DNA from: Agriotes lineatus
Taxonomy: Eukaryota > Arthropoda > Insecta > Coleoptera > Elateridae
Reading direction: 5' to 3'
Assembly (NCBI GenBank): GCA_940337035.1
Contig: CALNHX010007453.1
Coordinates: forward strand, 1 to 64,000
DNA length: 64,000 nt
In this document: positions 21,130-32,404 of the stretch, piece by piece
Numbering within the stretch: position 1 is the first letter of the stretch
Layout of the letters: every line of letters begins with the position of its first letter
Notes under the pieces: generated by a model
The model's database searches: none
What the model saw: only the letters and a program-made list of their open reading frames with translations
Told to the model about the DNA's origin: nothing
Program-made: the position numbers and the translations under genes

Positions 21130-21530
21130 TCCCATTATTCCCTATTGGGACATAGGTTATATTCTCTCCAGTTGTCATTTTCCTTTGCTATTTGGCTCAG
21201 TTGTGCTATAGTCTTTCCTGTCTCTTGTTTTACAGTTCTCCACGTTTTTCGCGGGCGTCCTCTGTTTCTGAATCCCTAAGGGTCCCAATCAAAACTTTTC
21301 TGCAAATGTTAGTTTCATTTTTTCGCAGAGTATGCCCTAACCATCCATATTTTCTTCTCCTGACTTCTATATTTATGTCCACCTGATTTGTTCGGTCCCA
21401 AATATCTTTGTACGAAATAATGACTTGCCACCAAACACCTATTTACTTACACCTGCAATTTCTGCTTTACCAGTTCTGTAACCGTCCACGTTTCCGACCC
21501 ATAAAATAGAACAGGTTTTACCATTAAATC
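21130..21530 (-). pseudogene. 3' end of a LINE (RT C-terminal domain), remnant
   Basis: Minus strand: VLFYGSETWTVTELVKQKLQ, then a frame-shifted block with W-GH and R-N, then GFRNRGRPRKTWRTVKQETG and IAQLSQIAKENDNWREY. GSETWT...RGRPRK-W is the usual C-terminus of many insect LINE polyproteins. Truncated and frameshifted. The clade cannot be fixed from this piece. Confidence 0.65.
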
Positions 21531-21679
21531 AAACACTCGCAAAATATAACATGAAACATATAAATACATATGAAAATACAAAAACAAAAACCACGTAAAA
21601 GGAATACAAATTTAAATAATTCACACAAAAAAATTATAGATATATAAATATGTAGGAATAGCACTTTAATTAAACTCTC

Positions 21680-22120
21680 TTTTGCGAGACTTTGCTAAAG
21701 CTAACATATCTATCAGTGAATTAAAACCAAGAGTACTGGCTCTTACTTTCTCGATACTCAGTAATGCAAAACTCTTAAGGCGTATTTGGCTCATCTTACT
21801 TAGCAAAAGGTTTTTAATAATTTTTAATTTAGAAAAAGATCTTTTAGTGGAGGCTGTAGTAACGCGATGTAAAAAATAGGATATAAGCTGTATACAAATC
21901 TGGAAAGCTGGCCAATGATGTGTGATTAGACAGAGATTTTTCTCCCACTTCCTTCACTGATAAGCAAGATTTAATACTAGTTGTGTACGAAGATCGAAAT
22001 TGTACAATTTTCTTTAGTAAGCCGTCATCGAGAGCAGTTTCATACGTAGTTTGAAGTAATTTGGCACTCTCTATGATCTCTGTATCTGAGGCAATCACCA
22101 GAAATTTGAGGTTAAAAACT
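21680..22120 (-). pseudogene. hAT transposase C-terminus (ZMYM1-like, dimerisation domain)
   Basis: Minus strand: LLQTTYETALDDGLLKKIVQF and PDLYTAYI, then after a frameshift VTTASTKRSFSKLKIIKNLL and LKSFALLSIE. S-ERSFSKLK...L-LLSIE is the conserved hAT C-terminal dimerisation motif. Upstream sequence is cut off by the foldback at 22167-24481; the 5' terminus of the same element is probably at 24694. Dead by frameshift and interruption. Confidence 0.8.
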
Positions 22121-22166
22121 TTGAATTTATAGTATGTTACTAGGCACTATGAAATCTAAGAATCAC

Positions 22167-24481
22167 CGGAAAGGGACGTTTAGGCGCGCACCTTTGGGCG
22201 CGCGTTATTAGGCGCGAGCTTTTAGGCGCGAAGCCTTTAGACGCGGGCGCTATTAGGCGCCTGGACGTTTAGGCGCCGCAACTTTAGGCGCCGCAACTTT
22301 AGGCGCGGGGACAGTTAGGCGCCACGTAAACACGTTTCCGCATGGTTTGAACATATACTGCATTGTCTAACTGTAAATAGGTACATAACTACCTCTTTTA
22401 TAACAAACGTAGAAACTAGTTATTTATGTTAGCTACTTGCAAAATGTGAGCTGTTTTTTAAGTCGGATCATTTTCGACGACTAAAAGACCAATTTTGCAC
22501 GTGTTGCAATTTGCGTGTAAAAACTGAAATTTTGAATATTATATTTTGACATTTCTAAATGATTAATGTTATTATCTTAAATTTTCGTAAAGGCAGCTGT
22601 GTCGTTGTATTAGTAGATTATCATATCGATAGTCAACGGCAACAAACTGCCCACCAAAAAAATATGTAAATCTTTATATATTACAACCGATCTTTAAAAA
22701 CTTGTCATTAAATGATTGCTCTGATATTTGAATAAAACACTGCTTAGATATCACATATCAATTTTTGACAAAAGAAATCTACAGAGCGTTATTTTGAAAG
22801 GTGCGTGCTGTTAAATTTTGGAATGGCACATGACGAAAAGAGATGTTCACAAAATTTTAAAAACCTTTGGAACCAGAAGTAGCTTCTTCAATAAATTGTT
22901 GCATACAGGGTGTTCAAAACATGCCATACAAAAGTTCAAACTTTAAGCAAATAAAATTGCTAAAAATCACATCCTCTATATTTTTTAATGTCTTATATGA
23001 GCAGTATTTATATATTCTCCGAATTAAAAGTTAAAAATTAATAATTTTTCGAGTAGTTACTTTTTTACGTTCAGAGTACGCTAATTAGGTCAGCTGACGT
23101 AATTTTAAAGTAATTGGTTTTCAACACTTCTCTGAAAAGAGTGAAAAAGGTGATGGCATAAACAATATATAATCCACAAAAGTGACGATGATTACTTCAC
23201 CGGTTTACAATACAACTTGCGAAACGAAACTAATAAAAATTGAGTTGGCACTATGGCCTATATATCCAAGCTTGTTATATTTACGAACCTTAAAATAGAG
23301 GAGAATTTAAAACTCAGTTTTAGAAAGACTTATTTGGATTGGAAATTCCTAAATATGTCATTATGGCCAGGCTATTTAATTTGCTTTAATAACTTTGCTT
23401 ATTTGTTAACTGTACCTAATGACTCAATCGTTGTTATACAGTATTTAACAGATTTTAATAAACCTTCAGAAAATCGGATTACGGTTAGCTTTAAAATGCC
23501 ATAATATTGACAACCAGTTTCTTCCTTACTAAGAAAATAAAAGTAGTAAGAATAATGCCCAAAACGGGGGGGACTCAAACTGCAACCATATTTACCTGGA
23601 GTAATTATGGCATTATCTTACTAAATATTGAATAGATAGGTGTGCCCAAATAACCTGCCTTGTGCCTCTTTAATTTCAAGAAAATAAATAAAATCAATAT
23701 TAGCAATTTTCGACTGCATACCGAGTGTTTCACTTAAGGTGCTAACGTAGGGAAATAGCAGAGGAAATCGTATATATGCAGATTCCTGCTTATTACTACT
23801 TGCATTGATAGGATTGATAGTGGTATCCTGGTATCGATCAAAGAGAAAAAATATACGCTTAATTTGATACTACTTTACTTGAATTTGTTGCTTGTTTAAG
23901 AAAGAAATAGCTTAAAAACTGTAATAAATAATTTGCATTTTATTTACAAAAAAAAGACCAGCCATGATCCAATTTGTTTATGCCAAAATAAATGTTATTT
24001 TCAGCTATAATTTACCAAGGGCAGTGATAATCACCGGCAATAATTTTGACAAATAGCAAATATGTGAATTGATAACATTTATTTTGGCATAAACAAATTT
24101 GATCATGGCTGCTTTGTTTTTTGTGAATAAAATGCAAAATATTTATTACAGTTTTTAAGCTATTTTTATCTTAAACAAGCAAGAAATTCAAGTAGAATAG
24201 TATCAAATTAAGCACACTTCTTTTTCGCTTTCGATTGATACCACTATCAATCCTATCAATTCAAGCAGCAAGCAGGAATATGCATAAATACGATTTCCCT
24301 ATATTCGTACCTTAAGTGAAACACTCGGTATAATATCAATTTTTCGGAGCATAGATTTGATAAGAAACACACATTCCCTTTACGAAAATTTAAGTCAATG
24401 ATATTAATCGTGCGTCCGCGTCTAAAGCGCTGGCGCCTAAAAGTGCGCGCCTAAAGATGCGCGCCTAAACGTCCTAGACCG
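22167..24481. mobile_element. Foldback element with tandem-repeat arms, 9-bp target duplication (FB1)
   Basis: AAGAATCAC occurs at 22158-22166 and 24482-24490. Termini are CGGAAAGGGACGTTTAGG and the inverse of CGGTCTAGGACGTTTAGG. Just inside, each arm has tandem 13-18 bp units of TTTAGGCGCG type (about 10 at the left to 22325, about 4 at the right from 24410). Then comes TTAAATTTTCGTAAAGG and its mirror. This design and the 9-bp duplication resemble Drosophila FB elements and some MULEs. No transposase was found inside. It sits in a hAT element. Confidence 0.8.
23716..24336. repeat. Long inverted repeat inside FB1
   Basis: Arms of about 290 bp, from ccgagtgtttcacttaaggt to accttaagtgaaacactcgg, with a ~40-bp centre near 24010-24050. 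Arms include tatgccaaaataaatgtta and its mirror. A second foldback nested in the first. Confidence 0.8.
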
Positions 24482-24490
24482 AAGAATCAC

Positions 24491-24694
24491 AAACACACAC
24501 CAGAGCTGGAACTTCTAATCTACTCAAAAGGAGAAAAGATTGCGCACTCAAAAGAGCCCAGTGGCGCTCACGTATCATAGTCTGTTGCCGCTTTAAACCA
24601 CTATTCTAGGAAAACTTTGATTTTCACTAAAAACTCCGCTACCGCGGCGCCTACATAGATTCGGCGCCGAGGTTTTTCGCACCCCCTGCCACTG
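24491..24694 (-). mobile_element. 5' end of the hAT element
   Basis: On the minus strand it begins CAGTGGCAGGGGGTGCG at 24694, a common hAT terminus, and continues with GGCGCC-rich subterminal sequence. Its strand agrees with the transposase remnant at 21680-22120, so I take both as one element split by FB1. Confidence 0.6.
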
Positions 24695-24696
24695 AA

Positions 24697-27107
24697 CCCG
24701 GCGTTGGTACACTTTAATTTTTTTCTATCAATAGTACTCTGGGATATCACATACCCAAATGTTTAAATATCGTGAGGTGAAAAAATTAAAATGTGGTTAT
24801 TGTAATGCATTTTCTTTTTGTTAATATATTTTAATTGTAAAAAATAAAAAATAATAATAATATAATATGAATTCCTAAATAACAGAAAACAGTAATACCC
24901 CTATTTTATGAAAAAAATTAAAAATACTTCTCTGTTTTTTAATGGAATAAAAAATAACTGTTTCTAAAGTTTTTTTACACTTTTTCCTTATAATCTAAAC
25001 ACAGCTTTTTTAGGTCAATCACTACCATTTTTTTGACACTGGTCACAGATCATATACGCGTGCTCTAAACATACATATTTATGGCACTTCACACATTTAT
25101 AAAATGACTTCCTATTACTAGTTCTAGAACACAAACAGCACAAGCCCTTTGCATTTTGACGTTTAGGAGGTGGTTGGTAATTGTCCTGACTCTGAGGTGT
25201 CTCATTTAGACTATTTCCGAGAGCTTCATCGATTCTGCTCTTGAAGCCTCGTCGCATTGTTGGGATACTTCGCCGAATTTTCAGTTCTTGCTCAACAAGT
25301 GACCACCCCAAGTTTTTAAAAAATTTACGCCTAGGTAGCCGCGCTCCCGAAGTATTTGCCTTGTGTACAATCATGGAATTATTACCAGCCGAATTTAAAA
25401 TGGGAGTAAAATAAAGTCAATGGCCATCTCCTGCTAACCCTGGCCACGCTGTAAGTACCTGAAAGTTCATCAAAGGTATCTATTCCCCCTTTGGTGGAGT
25501 TGTATAAAGTGATGATATTAGGTTTTCTGGCTTCTCCAGTTTCATGGTCTATGCTGTCATCTTGATGCAGGGTGGAAAGCATTAGCACATTTTTGTTTTG
25601 TTTTTTTTTGGCACATATGACAATATAATAATGTCCTGAAAACCGAACATGCTGGAATTGACACTTCTTTTTTTTATGTTGATCAGCTCACTGGGAATTT
25701 CTCTCTTATTCTTTCTTAAAGTACACACTGTTGTAAGTTGACAGTCCTTCAACAACTTAATTAGTAACGGGTAACATTGCGTTTTGTTCCCTTTATGGGT
25801 TGAATAAGTCATAACACTACATCTTTTGGCTTATTGCTCAAACGATAGGGGCCTTGAGGTTCTTCACCGACGTACACTTCCTGATTAAGTACATAAAATG
25901 TGCATGAATCTACAAGGCCAAATATCTTCAACCTATACTTGGCGGGTTTGTTGGGAATATATTGTCTAAAGCTACACCTTCCGCAGAATGCCTGCAGCTG
26001 CTCATCTATGGTAACGTACTCTGCTGGTGTAATGAGCGTTGCAGTTTTCCACGAACATGTCAAATGTTCCTGTGATTGGAACCAGCTTGTCGATGGTGCA
26101 CCTTTCAGCCCGACTTTCCCTATTACAGAACCGCAGACATGACAAAATGAACCGAAATCTTTTCAACGGCATTGTGATGCGAAAAATATCAACGACAGTT
26201 CCATCGCTTTCCCACAAATCTTCCAAATTTATTTTACTAGAACGATGCAGTCCAGCTAGATATAATAGAGCGATAGTAGCTTTGAGCTCAGACATTGTGG
26301 TGATGTTGTATAAATGTTTATCTGCGTAGGAAGTAGATTTCTCTAGGATCTTCTGGTTGGTGTACTTAACTATGTCGCTTAGCATACTTTCGGTGACAAA
26401 TAAATTCCAGCATTCGAGGGGTGTTTTTGTATGCCTCGCTTGACCCTTCAATCCTGATAGATGAGTGATGATATTTTCTGAGCGAGTTCTCACCGTCTTT
26501 GTGAAAGGAGTCTTCCTCCAATTGGTTGCTTTGTCCCTACTCGTGAAGTTGTCTGCTGTCTCCAATCCACATCTTCTCCTTCCACTTCATTGTCGCCAAA
26601 ATCTTCATCACTTATCTGTTGCTCAGTAGCTGAGTCTTCTGACCGTTCACTCACATGGTCTGCCCAATCATCGTCAGAATCTGAATCTAACGGAGCTTAT
26701 TCTTCATTCTGTACTTGTTCCCACAGTTCCCAAAATCTAGCCTGTTGCTCCTCGTAGTTCATGATCTGTAGAAAATTTCTATTATTTGAAAAGCAATTTT
26801 TAGTGGATTATGTGTTTACAACTTACCACTGTAAGATATTATACAGATTTGAATGTTGAGAGTTCACTAATGTATATGGTACACTGGGGTATGTGATATC
26901 CGGCACAAATGTAATTCACTAACGTATATGGTACACTGTTGCTTCTTTGAAAGTCACGCTACAACTGAACTGAAAGCACGGATGCACTGCACATACGGTT
27001 TTAGGAAGGTACTTGAACGCGGTGCACGGTTGTATTAATGGTTGCCTATAATACACCAAGAAATAAAAGCAGTGGGGTATCAGATACCCCAGAGTACCAG
27101 CGCTGGG
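24697..27107 (-). mobile_element. piggyBac-like element
   Basis: The right end (minus-strand start) reads CCCAGCGCTGGTACTCTGGG after a TTAA at 27108-27111. The left end has CCCGGCGTTGGTAC and, after a ~25-bp insertion, TACTCTGGGATATC. The site at the left is TGAA (24693-24696), a changed TTAA. Subterminal copies of the GGTACACTGGGGTATGTGAT motif lie near 26878. Carries the transposase pseudogene below. Confidence 0.75.
25015..26763 (-). pseudogene. piggyBac transposase pseudogene
   Basis: Minus strand from a Met near 26763: an acidic N-terminus (DSDSDDDWADHVSERSED) with one stop, then NWRKTPF and GLKGQARHTKTPLECWNLF, TMSELKATIALLYLAGLHRS, PLKRFRFILSCLRFCNRESR (about 26500-26100), KYRLKIFGLVDS (25930), NSTKGGIDTFDELSGTYSVA (25500), and a C-terminal Cys-rich domain CCLCSRTSNRKSFYKCVKCH...CDQC ending at 25015. 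That is the domain order of insect PGBD-type transposases. At least four frameshifts or stops break it; it cannot make transposase. Confidence 0.88.
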
Positions 27108-27111
27108 TTAA

Positions 27112-27969
27112 ACTTTTTCATCAAATTGGCCATAATATCTTCAGACACCAGAACCTTCTTAACAATACGTTGAACACCATCATATTGGTCGAACTGCTCT
27201 TTGTTGGAAGCTGACTGACCTTTGTCACTGTCTGGCAGTTTATAATCGCCACCCGTTTTTGTAAAATTTACAGCAATTCTGTAGTGGAACATCACAGTAA
27301 TAGTAGGTGGAGCCCAACCTTAACTACACTAAAACTGCCGCACAAATAAGCGGCCGCGCGCTGAAGTCTATTCAGCTTGATTACACATTGATTAGTACAA
27401 AAATTAGCCATCAGAATCTTCAAAATCATTCAGAGTCGACTCAGCTATATCTGTTACACTTTGGGCTAAGGTAACCTTAAAATATATAATTTTTGCAATG
27501 TAGTATCTATTACAACAAATGTAATACAAAAGAACTACTCAAACATATATACAGTGTGTCCTGCAACAGAGTATCCATGCTTTTAGGATTATTTTAAGTG
27601 AAAATGTTATGCGTACCGGCACATATTTCAATTGTTTTTCCAGAAAATAAGATTTTTTCTACTCCCGCATGTATATATTCTGTTTTCTTCACAATCTACA
27701 GAATGGATATGTAGGCAATTGTAGTTAACTGAACGTATATGATTTCATATCCACACAAGGGTGGATATGAAATACACCAATCACAAACCACGTTAGTCGT
27801 GATTACCTAGGCAACTTTCATTAATTGTTTGTTTTGCAATGGGCACGCCCTGCTGTGCCCTGTTTGTGGCAAACGTGATTTTGTTGTAAGATATCTTATT
27901 AATTAGCGTTGAATAAATTTTCTTTTAATTTTCCATTCTTTTCCATTGATAGGTCGTAGAAAAAATACA
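27112..27969. other. No convincing gene
   Basis: A short minus-strand frame (27080-27295) spans the piggyBac end and has no recognisable domain. The motif acagtgtgtcctgc near 27550 recurs, inverted, near 34905 and 36690, so these may be ends of one repeat family. A palindrome tttcatatccac...gtggatatgaaa lies near 27750. Confidence 0.4.
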
Positions 27970-28088
27970 CTGTACAACTCGAGTGGAATGTCCATATCGC
28001 CCTCGGATAATTGAGCACTCCGCCTACGGCGTCGTGCTCAAACTTTATCCTCGTGCGATATGGACATCATATCCACTCTCGTTGTACA
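27970..28088. repeat. Hairpin repeat
   Basis: gtacaactcgagtgga...tgtccatatcg pairs with cgatatggaca...tccactctcgttgtac. The tip gagcactccgcctacggcgtcgtgctc is a second, GC-rich stem. Confidence 0.75.
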
Positions 28089-28455
28089 AACTACTCTAGT
28101 AGTGAAATCTATCTATCTTCTATAATATAATTTTCCTTAATGTGTGTCTGTGGCACAAAATAAAATTTCACGTTCCGGATTCACAGATGTTTATATTTGT
28201 TTAGGTTTTGTTTTTCTTATCTTAGCGCTCGACTCGGAGCTTGACCTTTCGCGTATCCTATTTTGCGTGCGCGCCCGATTCAAGACTCGCAGCGCGTAGC
28301 GCGCGGTTTGCTTGTTAAAGATAATAGTAGTAACGATTGCCATTAAGAAATGGTAATTTTAAATAACTTGCCGATATCACACAGACGACTAGTTATCTGA
28401 ACCAAACTGCACAGTTACAGACACATCTGGCCACCACGAAATATAAATTCAAACT

Positions 28456-28730
28456 GGTATAAGAAGTACCAGGTGACCATAATTGATTGTTATTTTTTTC
28501 TTAGGTTGGCACTGTTAATGTTGGTTACCCTGCGGTCAATTTTAAGTCTATGTCAAATTTGAGTTTAGCAGGTTAGATTTTGTGTCAGTTTGTGTCAAAA
28601 CTGACGGAAAACCTAACCTGGTAACCTTGAATTTGACATAGACTTAAAATTATCCGCAGGGTAACCAACATTAACAGTGTCAACCCAAGAAAAAAAATCA
28701 CAACCATTTATGGTCACCCGGTATTATACC
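28456..28730. mobile_element. Foldback with the shared central core (member 3)
   Basis: Outer arms ggtataagaagtaccaggtg / cacccggtattatacc and inner arms gcactgttaatgttggttac / gtaaccaacattaacagtg. Core 28546-28643 nearly equals that of the 19769-19863 foldback. Arms are unrelated to those of the other two members. Confidence 0.85.
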
Positions 28731-29061
28731 AGAAATCTAAAAGGTATGAAAGAATTTAATTTGGCTGATAACATATTGCTACGCAGAAATAAAAAATGGA
28801 AGCCTCATGAATTACTGTGTAAACATAGTTCTTCGAGATCTTATGTAAAGATACTTTTAGTTCTACAGCTGGTATTACACCATACTAATTTTTTGCGAAA
28901 ATTTACGAATAAATTTTTGAGACAATTTAACTGGTGTCATTCTCAACCAATGGCATTCTTCAATTTAAAAATAAACTACCAATAAAACGATTATTTTAGT
29001 GACAATAATTCGAGGAGCTTTATTTCAGCGACAATATTTCGAGGAGCTTTATTTCAGCGAA

Positions 29062-29367
29062 AATCGTACGACACTCATTAATGACCAATAGAAAAATTAG
29101 ATCACGAGCCGTAACCAAAACAACAACAAAATTTCTTGGAAATTTTTTGTAGGTAGACATTACTTCTTTTTAGGATTTGTGTCGTTACGATTTTCTTACC
29201 GAATCTGCATTCGAGCATTAATTCATATCCGGAAATTATTTTTCGTGCATTCCAACAACGTCCTAATTTGCCCTCGCGTCCCGCTCGGGCAAATTAATAC
29301 GACGTTGTTGGAACGCACTCAAAAAATTTCCGGAAAGAATTAATGCTCTTATGAGATTATATGTGAT
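29062..29367. repeat. Foldback repeat copy 2 (inverted copy of 16198-16505)
   Basis: Reverse complement of the 16198-16505 repeat, including the flank aaaatcgtacgacactcatt and the tip CCCTCGCGTCCCGCTCGGGC. A 29-bp unit (cgaggagctttatttcagcg) is duplicated just before it at 28990-29055. Confidence 0.75.
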
Positions 29368-29419
29368 AATTTTTTCTATAACTATTTTTTAATGAAAAGT
29401 TAAATTGTCAAGACGAATA

Positions 29420-29595
29420 GAACACTAGGTCGAAATATTGCAGACAATTTTTGCTCTTCAGATTGTCTCGTTTCTGTTGCTTTAGAAAATAACGACTCGT
29501 GCAAGCACTCGTCGTTATTTTCGTCGCCGTAGAAACTCGTATCTGAATCGCAAAAATTATTGTCGGCAATATTTTAACCTCTCGTCCTATTAGGT
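29420..29595. repeat. Hairpin repeat
   Basis: gaatagaacactaggtcgaa-like left end through gcagacaatttttgc mirrors gcaaaaattattgtcggc and ctctcgtcctattaggt. The tip is aataacgactcg...cgagtgcttg-type GC-containing sequence. Confidence 0.65.
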
Positions 29596-29815
29596 ATTAC
29601 TGAAAATTTACTAGTAAATTTTTCCTGAAATTTCGCGACGTATACAATATTTATTTCGTAATTCTTATAAACCTGTGCAGTAGTCAAGCATTTTAGAAAT
29701 ATTTATAATTTAGGTGCAGTAAAGTTAGCAGAAATTGTATTTGGAACAAATAAACACAACATAACCTAAAACGTTTACCAGTTTACCAATTCACTCCAAT
29801 ATTGTTTCTGTACAG

Positions 29816-31512
29816 GCAAAGTCTTTGAAAAGCTCGACGTTGTGGTCAACCTACTCAATGTTGAAATGTACGCTCAATATAAAGGAAAATGTAGATATTT
29901 CAAAGCACTCAAAAATGCTCGCATTTTTAAAACGTCAAAATGATGGATATCAGGCAAAAAAGTCTAAAATTTTGACAATGGCTAACGTCATAACATTTTT
30001 AACCCAAGCTCCTGATGAATCCTTTTTAATGATGAAGGTCGTATTAATATTTGGGCTTAATGGTGCTTGTAGAAGGGAAGAACTACGTAACCTGTCAATT
30101 AATGATATCGAAGACACTGGGTCCACTTTAGTTATTACACTGCGTGATACGAAGACAATGAAGAAACGTGTTTTCACTGTAACTTCAGAAGCGCCGGTGG
30201 GAATTAATGGAATCGATTTGTATAGAAAGTATTTGAACTTACGTCCGAAACATACTAATCATCCAAGATTCTTCATCTACTATAATAAGGGCAAATGTTC
30301 CGTGCAGCCTGTAGGCATTAATAGTTTTGCTGCGATTCCAAGAAAAATTTCAGAATACCTGCAGCTGTCAGATAGTAAGAACTACACAGGACATTGCCTA
30401 CGCAGAACGTCAGCAACATTTCTTGCCGACAGTGGAACTGACATACAGATGTTGAAGCGTCATGGGGGATGGCGTTCGACAAACGTGGCAGAGGCGTGAC
30501 CCGACACTTAATCACGCGACACATAATCATAGGACATTTAAGCACGGATAGTTAAACACGCCGACATTTAAACACGCCGACAGTTAATCACACCGACATT
30601 TAAACACATAGACATTTAAACACGCCGACAGTTAATCTCACCGACATTTAAACACATGGACAAATAAACACATTGCGTTTGAAGTGAAATCGGAATAGTA
30701 ATAGCGTGTTAATTTCAAAAAATCCCTTCTTAGCACTACCTTACGCAACAAATCGAACCTTCCACCCAAATTTCAAGTTTCTAGTACCAGTGGTTTCGGC
30801 TCTGCGTTGATTAGTCAGGGTTATGACTTTCCTTTATATATATATAGATTAGATTATAGCGGAGTACCCGTTTCATCCCCTTGTGGGTGAAATTTAATAA
30901 AATCGAATATTTGCGAACCCTTCCCCATGTATTTTAATATATATGTATGCATGTATAAATAATATTATGTATATTAATCAATAAAGCTCCATATTTTTTT
31001 TATATTTTAGTTTTACTGCAGTCTTGGGTAACATTAAGTTATGTTTCTGTGCATTACTTAACACGCTATTACTATTCCGAATTCACTTCAAACGCAATGT
31101 GTTTATTTGTCCATGTGTTTAAATGTCGGTGTGTTTAACTGTCGGCGTGTTTAAATGTCTATGTGTTTAAATGTCGGCGTGATTAACTGTCGGCGTATTT
31201 AACTGTCGGCGTGTTTAACTGTCGGCGTGTTTAACTGCCCGTGCTTAAATGTCCTATGATTATGTGTCGCGTGATTAAGTGTCACCGAACCGGCAGAGGG
31301 ATATGTGGAAGACAGCATTAGCAATAAAATTAAAACGTTCAGGCGAATTTTCGGACAGAACGTCGTTCCACTTCAATCTTCGATTCTTTCTCTTGCACCG
31401 GCGAGTTCCACTGATTCGCTAGCAATCAGCAGTAAATTACAATCTAATGGAATAACATTTTCTAATTTAAGTAATTGTACTATTAATGTGTACCATACTG
31501 CTGATAATTACA
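29816..31512 (+). pseudogene. Crypton-like tyrosine recombinase gene, split by FB2
   Basis: The exon begins after the 3' splice site gtttctgtacag (AG 29814-29815). The N-terminal SAM-like part runs KSSTLWSTYSMLKCTLN to FLKRQNDGYQAKKSK. The catalytic part has GACRREEL (first Arg), TKTMKKR (likely Lys), GHCLRRTSAT (H-x-x-R) and KRHGGWRS. After the 797-bp insertion the frame continues at 31299 with GYVEDSISNK, where Tyr (31302-31304) sits at the position expected for the nucleophile, and ends near 31512. Proteins of this layout are encoded by Cryptons and by uncharacterised insect genes. Apart from the insertion the exon has no stops, so inactivation looks fairly recent. Confidence 0.8.
30495..31291. 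mobile_element. Foldback element with tandem-repeat arms, 8-bp target duplication (FB2)
   Basis: GGCAGAGG flanks it at 30487-30494 and 31292-31299. Arms carry tandem ~15-bp units of GACATTTAAACACGCC type, inverted on the right (GGCGTGTTTAACTGTC). Outer sequence GACACTTAATCACGCGACAC is shared by both ends. The middle (30690-31070) includes aagtttctagtaccagtgg and tatatatatagattag, a tail-like stretch found in other insect repeats. No coding. Same architecture as FB1 with a different repeat unit. Confidence 0.85.
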
Positions 31513-32404
31513 TTTCTAATTTTTGTGTTATTTATATTTATGCGTTGCTATGTAGAAAAGTGTTGCTATGCAGAAAAGTATCACTTTTTTAAACGATTTT
31601 ATATTTAGGAATACAGTACATTTCCCTACAGTACGTGAAAAAATACGCTATCGTACATGTGAAGTTATTTACATAGTAAATAGTTAGGTACTAAAATATG
31701 GCCATATTTAATTTAAGTGTAAGCATTAAACATGCCACAACCATAATGTTGGAACGTTACTACTTTGGGGGAATTCGATTGAATTCAATAAAACACATCT
31801 GTTCAGTTAATGTATGGATTTCAGCTGTTGTATTCATATACATTTTTGTAAACATAGTGATTTCAGTAAACTTTGTTACATGTTTATGGTTTCAGAAACC
31901 TCTAGGACACCACAGCATTCTAATCCGTAAAGGAACATATATAAGTGAACGCTTGTAAAAGGAAATATTAAAAAACAAGGAAGAATAAGGAATTGAGGAA
32001 AAAAAGAAAACAAGGTCAATTAAAGAACCAATACAGTACAGACATTAATAAAAAAAACACAGAAAATAAACATAATCGATTTTGTAGGTTTAAAAATTAA
32101 AGAAGGTTGTGTAGAAACGCGATAAATATAATCAAGGTCAACACCAACAGCGTTCAGTGTGATATTTTTCAAGATAAAATCAGAAATATAACTACGTGTC
32201 CTCAGTTTATAATATAGGACATAAAATGAGGTTTAATATAGAATCTTGTGGTACTTCATGACCTACAGATAACGTAGTAAGTGAGAGCCAAATTAAACGC
32301 TTTGCGTTCTGTTTGCCGAATAATTACTTATGAAATATATTTCTTGCATTTGATCCCATACAGCGTTACTCTTAATATTTTAAATGTTTTTATAAATACT
32401 CTGA
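31513..32404. other. No gene recognised
   Basis: AT-rich. One open frame of 86 codons (31698-31958) begins MAIFNLSVSIKH and has a hydrophobic middle that could span a membrane, but no relative is recognised and composition does not favour coding. Confidence 0.35.

Noticed and set aside
22171..22325. CRISPR-like array of GGCGC repeats
   Set aside because: Units are 13-18 bp, degenerate, have no spacer/repeat structure, lie in a eukaryotic foldback arm and are mirrored on the other side.
23253..23504. 83-codon frame inside FB1
   Set aside because: No recognisable domain, AT-rich, flanked by non-coding foldback sequence.
27080..27295. Small minus-strand gene beside piggyBac
   Set aside because: Spans the piggyBac terminus and flank, no domain; coding would cross an insertion boundary. 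The flank part (DKGQSASNKEQFDQYDGVQ) might be a remnant of an older gene but cannot be supported.
28110..28160. Helitron 5' end (tctatcttctataatata)
   Set aside because: Weak resemblance only; no matching 3' end or Rep/helicase sequence.
30495..30700. CRISPR-like or telomere-like repeat (ttaaacacgccgaca)
   Set aside because: Part of the inverted arms of FB2, with a target duplication.
30770..30860. Helitron 3' end (tatatatatagattag context)
   Set aside because: Resembles a common insect repeat tail, but no CTRR terminus, hairpin or TC start could be paired with it.
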